A DNA stretch of 64,000 bases, from positions 2,195-66,194 of the forward strand of contig BDIU01000337.1 in NCBI GenBank assembly GCA_002118135.1. The letters are read 5' to 3'. The stretch comes from Trebouxia sp. TZW2008 (lineage: Eukaryota > Chlorophyta > Trebouxiophyceae > Trebouxiales > Trebouxiaceae). A program made the position numbers and the translations under genes. Within the stretch, counting starts at the first letter, position 1. Every line of letters starts with the position of its first letter. Below, piece after piece: positions 51,701 through 59,933 of this stretch. The notes below the pieces were generated by a model. That model was given only the letters and a program-made list of their open reading frames with translations, made no database searches and had not been told where the DNA came from.

Positions 51701-53845
51701 ATCAATCATGCACATTATGACGATAATGATGTGCCATGAGTGCCTTGGCTTCCAAACTATTTCAGACCTCAAGAGTTTTTGAATGCTGAAACTTTTGATA
51801 CTCTTGAATTCAATGAATCGTTTGTAACCCCTTGTTATACCATTTTATAAAGCTGCAAAGAAATAAGGAGAAATAAATAGAGAACCTTTTGTTGTTCTCA
51901 ATGTATGAGCTGCTGCTCAGCAAGCTGCCCTCAAAGCGGCTTTCTACTGACAGCTTCCCTTGTGCACAACAAGACGTCAAAAACATCTTGATGCATGAGG
52001 AGGCTGTGTAAATTCTCTGAGTAAACACTTACTAAGCAAGAGTCGTGGCCTCAAAGTTGGCGCAGATGTACTGCGTGAACATGCATTTACTGATTGACTA
52101 AGCACTTGGTAAGCACTCACTAAGCAGCAGTGCAGGCTTCTGAGATGGTGCGAATGACGCTGAAGGAGGTGGTGCTGCAGATCCTAATGCTGGGCCAGGT
52201 CATTGCAGAACAATTCCTTAAAAATGCTGTGCATCTGCACTGACTAAGCCTGAGCAAGCTGTGACTCAGCATTGCCTAAACCTGAGTGCAGGCTCCTGAG
52301 ATGGTGAAGGTGCCTCTGAGGACTCAGTGCGGCAGATCCTACTGCTGGGGCTGGGCCCTTTGCCTCTCTTCTCTTTCTGGACAACAATGCAATGACCATA
52401 TGATGATCAAGCACTGTCTCATCAGTGCATCTTCAATGACTAAGCACTGACTAAGCAAGGGTGCAGGCTCCTGAGATGGTGCGGGTGCCTCTGGAGGAGT
52501 TAGTGCTGCAGATCCTGCTACTAGGGTTGGGCCCTGCAGAGCAATTCCTTGAAAAGGTGCTGGAGCCACCTCCCAAGGCCAGTGTGGAGGGGGCCCTCAC
52601 CCACCTTCAGGCGCTAGGGGCCCTCACCCCTGATCAGCAGCTCACCCCTCTAGGTAAGCCCCTTCCTATCAAACCACCTCTCCCCACTTCAGCCCTCTTC
52701 TTTGGAAAGGTGATGAAGCCCCCCCCAAGGCTAGTGTGGAGGGGCCTCTCACCCTCCTACAGGCCCCGGGGGCCCCCACCCCTGACCAACAGCTCACCCC
52801 CTTAGGTAGAGACTCCTTCCCCCCTTGCATACTCTGGTGCACGTGTTGGGGGCCTGCACCCCTGACCAGCAGCTCATCCCTCCTGGGAAGCCTATGCTGG
52901 TCTGCAGCGTGATGCCTGTGCAGTCATCTTAGCACACCCACATACAGGCCAATAAAGTCTCTGCAGGTCACATTTATGCCAGTTGTTTGTGAATGTTGGG
53001 ATAAAGTGAAACAACACAAGCGATGCCTGCGGTGGAGTGACATACAGCAATGGGCCCTCGTGACTCAACGGACGTATGACGGGCAGATTAAATTCTGTTG
53101 GTCTGCAGGGCGTCACTTGTGTCAGTTGCCTGTTGATGCTGGGGTGGGTAAACTGCTGGTGCTGGATGCCGCCTTGGGTTGCCTCTCAGTCTGTCTGACT
53201 GTAGCTGCCTGCCTCAGCTACCGCAGTCCTTGTGCCTCACGTTTTTACCACGACAGTTCTGCTGCGCAAGTGCACCATACACACTGCCATACACACTGCC
53301 GTACACAGTGCTGTATACATGACCATTGCTGTTCTGCAGGTCGGCACTTGTGTCAGTTGCCTGTGGATGCTGGGGTGGGTAAGCTGCTGGTGCTGGGGGC
53401 CGCCCTGGGCTGCCTCTCAGTCTGTCTGACCGTGGCTGCGTGTCTCAGCTACCGCAGCCCCTTTGCCTCAAGTCCTGACAACCAGGATGCAGCTGCTAGA
53501 GTGCGCCAAGCCATGGCTGCCACAGGTTTTCTTCTTTTTCTGTTCACTGCTGTCTTCTTTATGTTCACTGACCATGTGTTCCTCCTTATCTGTCTTCTGG
53601 GCACAGGTGTTGCTGTTTTGTGTTTCTGCAGCAGCTTTGCGAGCCAAATTAGCAATGATAGCTGCATGCAACCTGAATACAGTTCTTCTGTGTGTAGAGG
53701 CTGTCTTGTAAGCTCAAGTGCTCATTTAAACCAAATCAAATGTGAAATCTTGCGTCGACGTTAATTCTTGCGTATGGGCTCTGGCTGTCACTGCCACGTA
53801 GCATGTCTGTAGAGCTGCAGCTATCCTTGTAGTGCTCGCTTGCTG

Positions 53846-53943
<98 letters not shown>

Positions 53944-56900
53944 ATGTATTCTCATTGTTGGTTCTCTCAGGCAGTAGAGCTTTGCCAGGTGCTGCACTTG
54001 AGTTCCCAACAAGCTTGACTGTGCAGCTTTCCAGGGGTAGTAAGAAGGCCCTCAGATTTGACATTGTCTGGGTGCTTTGACAAAGTCCCACCACTAGACT
54101 CTGCTGTTGCGGAATGCTTAGCATTCGAGACCATTCTCCAAAAGGCCCAGATTACTTCTGACCATTAATGTGTCGAGTGCAGGCAGCGGCAACATTGCAT
54201 GTGGGCAGCAGTCAGATCACCTGCTCATGGCGGCGGCCTACAATGGCTGGGCTGCTGCCAAACACAAGGTAAAACCTGCCTTCACAGTCAGTCTTAATCT
54301 GTATACTCTTCTTCAGTACATTCAGCTAAGTATTCGTCCACAATTGTCAAGTCACCTACAATGGCTGGGCTGCTGCCAAGCACAAGGTAAAAACCTGCCT
54401 TCACAGTCAGTCTTGACACATATACTCACTCTGATACATTCAGCTGAGTATTCGTCCAGAATTGTCAAGTGACCTACAATGAATGGGCGGCTGCCAAGCA
54501 CAAGGTAAGACCTGCCTTCACGGTCAGTCTAACCTGTATACTCACTTCTGTACATTCAGCTAAGTATTCGTCCACAATTGTGAATTTACCTCCAATGGCT
54601 GGGCTGCTGCCAAGCACAAGGTAAATCTGCCTTTGCAGTCAGTCAACCCTGCATATGCAGTTTAGTACCTTCAGCTCAATTGAGCATCAACAGTGTCAGT
54701 TGACCTACATTGGCTGGGCTGCTGCCAAGCACAAGATACAATGTCCCCAATTGATCATCATATCCCTCCAAACTGCGCACTCTTCAACCTGCATAGTTAG
54801 TCCAGTCCGTCCAGTTCAGTCCTTACATTGGTCAATTCTGTCAAATTGCATAAATTGACTGCTGCCAAGCATAAGCTGAAAACACCCCCAATTCAATCTG
54901 CATACTCAGCCCAACCTACACATTTGATTTAAGCTTGATAAGTTCTTCAGTCTTGATGTTGACTTCCCTACATCAGCTGCCAAACACAAGACAAAGCAGC
55001 TCGCACCAACCTGCATAGTCAGTCTGACCTGCATGCTTCTTATGTCATCCAAATGAGCCGTTCATCAACCATGTCACTGAAAAAGAGGTTCTAAAAAGTT
55101 TATAGAGGACTGGAAAAACATCACAAAAAGTCTTATTGGGATAGAGATGACTTGTGGACAAAAATAAAAGATTAGTGCAGCCCTTAAATCTATTGCTGGC
55201 TTCAAGATCTTTCCTGTCACTGTCCAGCCTAAACATAGGTGCGTGGTACCAGGCTTGTGATGCCAGGCTGGTAGAACTAAATCAACACTGACATTGCAAA
55301 CATTCAAATCTGTGCAAGGTCTTACATGTCTTTCAGTGAAGGCAAGATTGCACTGCAGTTTGCTGCAGCTCCTCGACAGCAGAGTCTCTTTCTGCAGAGT
55401 CCAGTCCAGCAGCCTTTGCCTGACAAGCCTGCTGCAATGTTTTCAGGAGGGCAAACAAGGGGCCAGGGTGTTTGCGCGTAAGCATTTTCTGAGCGAACAG
55501 ACCCTGGAGATGCTGGTGGACATGCGCTGGCAGTTTGCCTGTATGCTGGCCGACAGCAAACTGGTGGAGGGCAGTTCACGTGGCTCAAAGGGGCGAGACT
55601 GGATGGACGACCCCAAACAGCCCTTCAATGCCCATGATGCTAAGCCTGCTGTGGTGAGTCACCAGCTGCAGATAAGACCGCTGCATAAAACTTATGTAAA
55701 GTTGTGGGCATGCCTTTGCTTTTGCAAGGATACTATGTGTTTATGCATGTTTGTTGGGCCCTGTTGGTGACAGCTTGTAGTATTGACGGCAGTGATATGC
55801 CCTCATGTAGCATGCTGTAGGAGTTGCGCCCTCTTTACTGTGCTGTATGAGTGACACAGGTCAAGGCAGTGTGAGCAGCAGTACTATATCCAGGTGTGTA
55901 TGAGTGACATAGGTCAAGGCAGTGTGAGCAGCAGTACTATATCCAGGTGTGGCAATTACAGACAAAGGGGCCGCCCTTGCATGCCGCTGCAGTCACTCTG
56001 ATATGCTGTATGAATGATGCAGGTCAAAGCTGTATTGGTATCAGCACTATGCCCCCTTGTCATGTGCTGTATGATGCTGTAGTCCCTTGACTATGCTGCA
56101 TGGACTGCTCAGGTGAAGGCAGTGCGGCAGCAGCACTGTACCCCAATGCGGTAGTGACCAACTGCATGATGTTGCCCTCTGAATGGCATGCTGGATGACT
56201 CCGCAGGTCAAGGCAGTCTTGACGGCAGCCCTGTATTTTAAGATGTGGCACTGAACTGCTTTCAGGGCTGTATGGGCAGCAGCCTTGTTCCTTGTGTTGT
56301 ACTGCTCTCTGAAGAGCATGCGGTGTGACACTGCAGGTGAAGGCAGTGTTGGCAGCAGCACTGTACCCCAACGTGGCAGTCATGGACAGTGGGGCGGGTC
56401 CCAATGCCCGCCCCACCTGGCACGATGGGCAAGGGGGGGTTGTCATCCACCCCTCCTCTGTTAATCACCCCTTGGTAGCAGTGCAGTATCTGCGGCCTTA
56501 CTTGGTCTATCTAGAAAAGGTAGTACTGTTGCTGACATGACACGAAGCAGCAAAAGCATCCTGAACCTGTCCCACCAGTCTCACAGCCTTTGGTTCTGCC
56601 TGCAACTCTGAATAATGCATCAAGGTTGGAATGAGCAAATACAGTGCTATGTTTTAGAGGTCAGTGTCTCAATCATGGTGTGATGGGACCTCCAAGGCAG
56701 TGTCACTGCTCAGAGTTCAGTGCCTCAAGCATGTTGCAAAGGGATCTTGTCTGTCTGTGCAGATGAGGACTAGCCAGACCTTCCTGCGAGACACCACAGC
56801 CACCTCCCCTTTGGCTCTTCTTTTATTTGGTGGTCAGCTGGAAATTGTGCACGGTGAGGGATACGTGCTGGTTGACAGCTGGATTCGAATTCGTGCAGCA

Positions 56901-57068
56901 GCCCCAACTGCAGTACTGGTACAGAGATTGCGTGGTGGGCTTGACACTTTGCTTCAGCAGAAAATTAGGCAACCAGGATCAGATTGGGGTGCTCAAGCTG
57001 CTGAGCTGATTGACACCATCATCAAGCTGTTGCAAGATGAGGAGGCTGCGCGGCAAAGGGAGAGATAG
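38885..57068 (+). CDS. DHX29: DHX29-type DEAH-box RNA helicase
   Basis: About 25 exons give a product near 1,480 residues, normal for DHX29, a 40S-binding helicase that helps scanning on structured 5' UTRs. Clear exons: 38885-38995, 39076-39219, 39300-39382, 39580-39871, 40422-40517, 40890-41013, 41439-41656, 42097-42325, 42581-42753, 43488-43604, 44247-44486, 46042-46269, 46792-46939, 47363-47505, 47868-47957, 48603-48848, 49647-49854, 50540-50769, 51384-51548, 52467-52653, 53340-53525, 54183-54268, 55447-55653, 56337-56519, 56763-57068. Motifs: [11 protein letters not shown]; Ia [16 protein letters not shown] split by an intron; [28 protein letters not shown]; then winged-helix, ratchet and OB-fold exons. 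The N-terminal half holds a UBA-like exon and a dsRNA-binding-like segment ([11 protein letters not shown]). A small exon may be missing between 44486 and 46042. The intron at 47958 has a GC donor. Confidence 0.93.
41610..41850 (+). repeat. copy of the end of helicase exon 7 with its donor
   Basis: Exon 7's last ~50 bp and the intron start (about 41,615-41,695) recur at 41,762-41,845. Shared text: GACTCAGCTCAACA, then CCCTGT.ACTCA.CCCTGCCCCTGCC. The copy has lost the GT donor (GGTAAT became CATACC). Confidence 0.75.
42345..42432 (+). repeat. imperfect (TGCTCATGCTTA)n minisatellite
   Basis: Repeated CATGCTCATGCTTATG-type units, grading into CTGCTGGTGCTG, form a short minisatellite in the intron after helicase exon 8. 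Confidence 0.7.
42761..42821 (+). repeat. 61-bp poly-C tract
   Basis: The tract is almost pure C with two A residues near its middle and starts 7 bp after the donor of helicase exon 9. Length is likely to vary between reads or clones. A C-rich run next to a donor could fold as an i-motif, or as a G-quadruplex on the other strand. Confidence 0.95.
43290..43570 (+). repeat. decayed upstream copy of helicase exon 10
   Basis: The acceptor side and first half of exon 10 (43,475-43,560) have a diverged copy at 43,292-43,375. Shared features are GCAAACA.GGCAAGAAGGC.AAGGCTGCT and a CTATGCCT.G.GTG stretch. The copy has lost the AG acceptor (AAACACGG instead of AAACAGGG) and runs into a stop. Confidence 0.75.
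43866..44995 (+). repeat. array of six copies of helicase exon 11 or parts of it
   Basis: The intact exon (44247-44486) is preceded by copies of its 5' half at ~43,870-44,035 and ~44,062-44,165, each with an AG acceptor and L-A-E-G-Q/H-D/V-Y-Q-L-L-A. It is followed by copies of its 3' half at ~44,530-44,645, ~44,670-44,825 and ~44,850-44,990, each with the GCCACTGCTGCTGCTG...CAGAATG core. The first copy carries an in-frame TAA; the later ones lack an acceptor or the expected frame. Confidence 0.9.
45395..46150 (+). repeat. three related copies ahead of the helicase core exon
   Basis: The start of the exon at 46042 ([15 protein letters not shown]) has a close copy at about 45,885-45,985 ([15 protein letters not shown]) and a worse one at about 45,530-45,620. 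A smaller pair, GCTGATGCAGTG.TGAAGATG at 45,402 and GCTGAGACGACGCTGCAG at 45,866, may be copies of a tiny exon. Confidence 0.8.
49010..49790 (+). repeat. array of four to five copies of the start of helicase exon 17
   Basis: The functional start (49647 onward, [14 protein letters not shown]) is preceded by decayed copies beginning near 49,017, 49,172, 49,339 and 49,471. Each has an AGG.TGG.(C/T)GGG.TG.GATGAT or similar opening followed by AG.GACCC. The copies at 49,172 and 49,471 run on to GAGTACAGCAGCAGCA-like sequence. They contain indels that break the frame. Confidence 0.85.
50216..50945 (+). repeat. four partial or complete copies of helicase exon 18 (motifs IV-V)
   Basis: Copy 1 (50218-~50,370) has the most canonical start, [11 protein letters not shown], but ends before motif V. 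Copy 2 (~50,375-50,520) is frameshifted. Copy 3 (50540-50769) is complete with motif V and a donor, but its start has drifted to [11 protein letters not shown]. Copy 4 (~50,815-50,938) is a second intact motif V half ([12 protein letters not shown]) with its own donor. Confidence 0.9.
51160..51430 (+). repeat. decayed copy of the start of helicase exon 19
   Basis: The acceptor-proximal ~60 bp of exon 19 (51,378-51,435; R-R-H-D-P-R-R-G-M) recur at 51,170-51,230, reading R-Q-H-N-P-R-Q-G-M. The copy ends after about 20 codons. Confidence 0.75.
52120..52890 (+). repeat. copies of both edges of helicase exon 20
   Basis: The 5' edge ([11 protein letters not shown], 52,455-52,535) has decayed copies at ~52,130-52,205 and ~52,288-52,350, both starting GGCT(C/T)CTGAGATGGTG. 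The 3' edge (52,560-52,660; [12 protein letters not shown]) has copies at ~52,710-52,812 and ~52,843-52,890, each ending near a CTCACCCC.TAGGTA or TCATCCCTCCTGGGAAG stretch. Confidence 0.85.
53100..53525 (+). repeat. near-complete upstream copy of helicase exon 21
   Basis: The first ~140 bp of exon 21 (from 53340) are copied at 53,107-53,245 with over 90% visible identity, including the acceptor and [18 protein letters not shown]. The copy is open to C-A-S, then diverges, and no good donor follows. This is one of the youngest duplications in the gene. Confidence 0.9.
53838..53943 (+). repeat. (CTTG)n microsatellite
   Basis: About 24 tandem CTTG units, nearly perfect, lie in the intron after helicase exon 21. 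Each strand is open over the whole run because the 4-bp unit makes a repeating four-residue peptide; that is not a gene. Confidence 0.97.
54228..54880 (+). repeat. array of copies of the end of helicase exon 22 with its donor
   Basis: The exon end (54,228-54,268; [11 protein letters not shown] followed by GTAAAA) recurs at ~54,353-54,395, ~54,470-54,510, ~54,590-54,625, ~54,700-54,738 and ~54,850-54,878, with a period near 120 bp. The first three copies keep AAGGTAA donors. Flanking intron text (CTGCCTTCACAGTCAGTC...CATTCAGCTAAGTATTCGTCCA) is copied too. Confidence 0.92.
55790..56380 (+). repeat. array of copies of the start of helicase exon 24
   Basis: The acceptor and first codons (CAGGTGAAGGCAGTGTTGGCAGCAGCACTGTACCCC, from 56,333) are preceded by decayed copies near 55,857, 55,912, 56,020, 56,110 and 56,205, most with CAGGT(C/G)AAGGCAGT and a GCAGCA.(C/T)ACTGTA-like core. 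Spacing varies from 55 to 125 bp. Confidence 0.9.
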
Positions 57069-57799
57069 CAGCTTTCATGTTCACTGAACATCTGCACTGA
57101 TGATTGTTGCAACTGATAATGTCAGGCAGACTCGATGCGCTCACTTGTGTGTGAAGCATGTATCAGGGCCTGGACTGAGTCGTATTCTGACTCTGCTTCC
57201 CAATCCCTGAAGCTTTCAGAGCAATGGAAGGCGATCCAGCAGCAAAAGTAGCAAGGACGCAGCTAGCAGCCGGCGTCTCTTGCCTTACATTGCAGCTCAT
57301 AGGATGTTGTTTGCATCAACACTTCAGGCAGCAGAAATTTATCTATTTGAATGAACACGACTGAAGGTAGTCAGCTGCAGCTGCTGATTACAGCCCGGTT
57401 ATACATGCTGAAGGTTAGCAGCAGCCGAAATGGCTGATTCCTGTGTATGGTACACTAAGATCCGACGATTTGAACCAGCCTCAGCATGCACCGGTGGCTC
57501 ACAATGGGTATGCCGCTGCAGTAGCTGTGATTCATTGAATGCCCTTATAAGAGTGGCAACTCCTCACAAGCTGACGCAACTGCAACTGACGTAAGGAACA
57601 CAAAGACAGGTCTTAGCGCCAGAACACACAACACTGGTTTGTCAAGTCTCATTGGTTCAAGACAAAGGGCTCAATACCCTACAGCCAAAATTCAGTTGGC
57701 TGCTCTGCGCCAATGTGAGGTCTGCACTCATGTGTGGCAATCTAGGTTGCTGGCAGAATCAATGCTCAGAAGTACACTACGTCTACGAAGGCTTCGCCC
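57069..57799. other. convergent spacer between the helicase and plastid-protein genes
   Basis: The two stop codons face each other across about 730 bp. The sequence holds both 3' UTRs. The Gln-, Ser-rich frame at 57,160-57,250 continues past the helicase stop but in another frame and looks non-coding. No further feature is supported. Confidence 0.45.
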
Positions 57800-59600
57800 T
57801 CACACTGCTTTCTGATCAAGTATGCTTTGGTGGACGCCCTTGAATCTTGCCTCAATCTCCTTCAGATACTCAGCCTGTCAAGTCAAACCCAGCTGTGTCA
57901 GAGTATTTTGGGTCTTCAGCAAAGCTTATGAGAGTGCAAAAAGCAACAACTGCAAAGCCAGCAGTGATCTGCAGCATTCAAGCCTCATTCAACAATACTC
58001 ACAGCTTTGCAGAGCTTTGCAGCTTTTGAGTAAACAAAAGCTCCGCAAATGTCATATGTCATGCTTTGCAAATACTGACTTTTAAAACAGCTGCAGCATC
58101 TGAAGCCGAGCTGTGTGCTTAGGTGTATAATACTGCAAAACAGTCCGTTGATGCACTGACTGCCTACCTGCACTCGCTGTTTGTACGAGCCGCTGCTTTG
58201 ACCAAGCACCGTCCCTTCCATCTTCTTCTGCAATTCTAGCGAGAAATCTGACTCTGTCGTTTGGTCAGACTCTAAAAGCTGCCTGATCAGAGGCTCCCAT
58301 TGCTCTTCATCTGCCTGAATGACCTGATCCACTGGTGAGGGTGAGTCACCAAGCTGATGTAAGGCCTGGGCAGCATACAGCTGAAGCATTTTCTGTATCA
58401 AACTGATCATGCCTGCATTTCAGCACACAGCATTGTTATCCTGGTTGAACCAATCTGATGGAGGCATGTCAATAGGAGATATCATGGCTGACATGCAAAG
58501 CCAAAGCCTTGCTGCATGCAAAAGGCTCCCTTGCAAACCACATCAAGATGTGACATGCAAATCAGTTCTGTGCAGAGCTCGACAAAGCCATCTTACCATC
58601 TTGCTTGTCATCTGCTGCCTTGCGCATCCACGAGAATGCAGTGGACAGAATTGCTTCATCTGACTCGCCAAGCTGCTGATCCAGTGCCTGCATCGATTTC
58701 AGAGAAATGCAATTTTGCTTGAATGTCAAGCACAATGTAGACAAACGGCACAAAAAGTAAAAAGGACATGAGCTGCACTTGTTGCTCATTGGCTCAAACA
58801 GCAGAGAATGGGTGCTTTTCAAAAGTACAGCATGCTTAGCCATTTGCAGACCTGTCGCATAGCAGTGGACTGCTGCTGTGTCAAGGGTAAGTGCCATTCT
58901 CCTTTATCATCTGCTGCTGCAGTCAAAATTGTCTGTAGCTTTGAAGTTGATTGATTGAGCTGTCCCTCTGTCTGTTTAACTAAGGCAGCAGCCATTGTCA
59001 TGACTGTGTTTGCTAGGGAAGCAACCCTGCATCAGGACACAAATCAAATTTCGAAAATCTGTGTTTCAATTTTGGGGCCAAAATGCTTGCGCCAACATGC
59101 ATTTGGCCTCATGGTCGACAGCCACTGTCAAGCCGTACAAGCTGTATGATCGCATATTGCATACTTGTCTTTGTCTTGTTGGCTAGCGGCTGTATCGCTC
59201 CTTGTTGCTAGCCTCAGCCAAAACTTCTGATCCAGGCTCAGCACATTGTCTGTTACTAGCTTTGCCAACTGCCACAACATAATATGGCAGGGTGACAAAC
59301 CGGAGCCAAACTATATGAGCATTGATTTCGAGACAACAGCTGCCGGACCTGCTGCTGGCTTTTGGCTTCCATTAACAAGTCTATCAACTGGTCAAGAGCT
59401 GCGGTTTCCTTCAATGCTTTTGTGTCCGTTCCCGCTCCGACGGCAGCGCACCTCTGCACGCGCGCTTTGCAACCGCATCTGCGCGTGTCAGCAAATCGGG
59501 GCTGCTGCTGCGGACGCGGCGCACTGCGGCAGTTTGTGTTGGCTTGGTGCGTGCGACAATAATACCCAAGAGTAGGGCTCAATGGCAGCGCGAACTGCAT
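57800..59600 (-). CDS. conserved plastid-targeted protein of the green lineage
   Basis: Six in-phase exons: 59600-59349, 59268-59165, 59026-58852, 58687-58597, 58412-58168 and 57874-57800, giving 313 residues. The first ~55 residues are rich in R, S, A, T and Q with few acids, as in chloroplast transit peptides. The mature part has L-A-K-L-V-T-D-N-V-L-S-L-D-Q-K-F-W-L-R-L-A-T-R, then an Ala/Gln helical stretch, a G-E-W-H-L-P-L block, G-S-Y-K-Q-R-V-Q and a final E-Y-L-K-E-I-E-A-R. I recall plant plastid proteins with the same block order but cannot name the family with confidence, and its function is not known to me. It has no membrane segment. The start is the first ATG and lies in a CpG-rich patch, but it overlaps the start of a possible plus-strand gene by 19 bp. 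Confidence 0.85.
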
Positions 59601-59780
59601 TGCGTGGTTGCTGCAGCAAGCTCACGCCGCTCGTCAGCAAGTGCTGCACAGTCTTCGAACAGTCAAGCTCGCGCTTGCGCTGTTCTGCTCACACTCGAGT
59701 GGTTCCGGAGCCAGCTATTAGATACGGTGGGAGCGTTCCTCTTCTTCACTGATGCTGTACCAGATCTTCAAATCGCAGGC
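59390..59780. promoter_or_regulatory. CpG-rich start region of the plastid-protein gene
   Basis: A CpG-rich patch covers exon 1 of the minus-strand gene and the start of the possible plus-strand small gene. If both genes are real, their promoters must overlap each other's coding DNA. Confidence 0.45.
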
Positions 59781-59882
59781 AATGTCATACCAGACGGGAT
59801 CACAGCATTTGTGGACCACATCAAAACAGTACATCGACAGCAACGTTCACGACTCAATCAAGCACTTTCGAATCCATTCTAG
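59582..59882 (+). CDS. possible small organelle-targeted protein
   Basis: Exons 59582-59726 and 59779-59882 join in phase (52-bp intron) to give about 82 residues with a TAG stop. The start M-A-A-R-T-A-L-R-G-C-C-S-K-L resembles a mitochondrial or plastid presequence. The C-terminal part (V-I-P-D-G-I-T-A-F-V-D-H-I-K-T-V-H-R-Q-Q-R) is amphipathic and basic. Without splicing, the second half stays open in the upstream frame but then lacks an ATG. I do not recognise a family. The 5' end overlaps the first codons of the minus-strand plastid-protein gene, which weakens the call. Confidence 0.35.
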
Positions 59883-59933
59883 ACAGCCAGCACTGGTTGG
59901 CTGCTGAGCACTGAGGACGGGAACTGCACAGCA

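Noticed and set aside
53736..54124. Long open frames on both strands over the (CTTG)n tract
   Set aside because: A pure tetranucleotide repeat is open in all frames and encodes only a four-residue repeat; it is a microsatellite in an intron.
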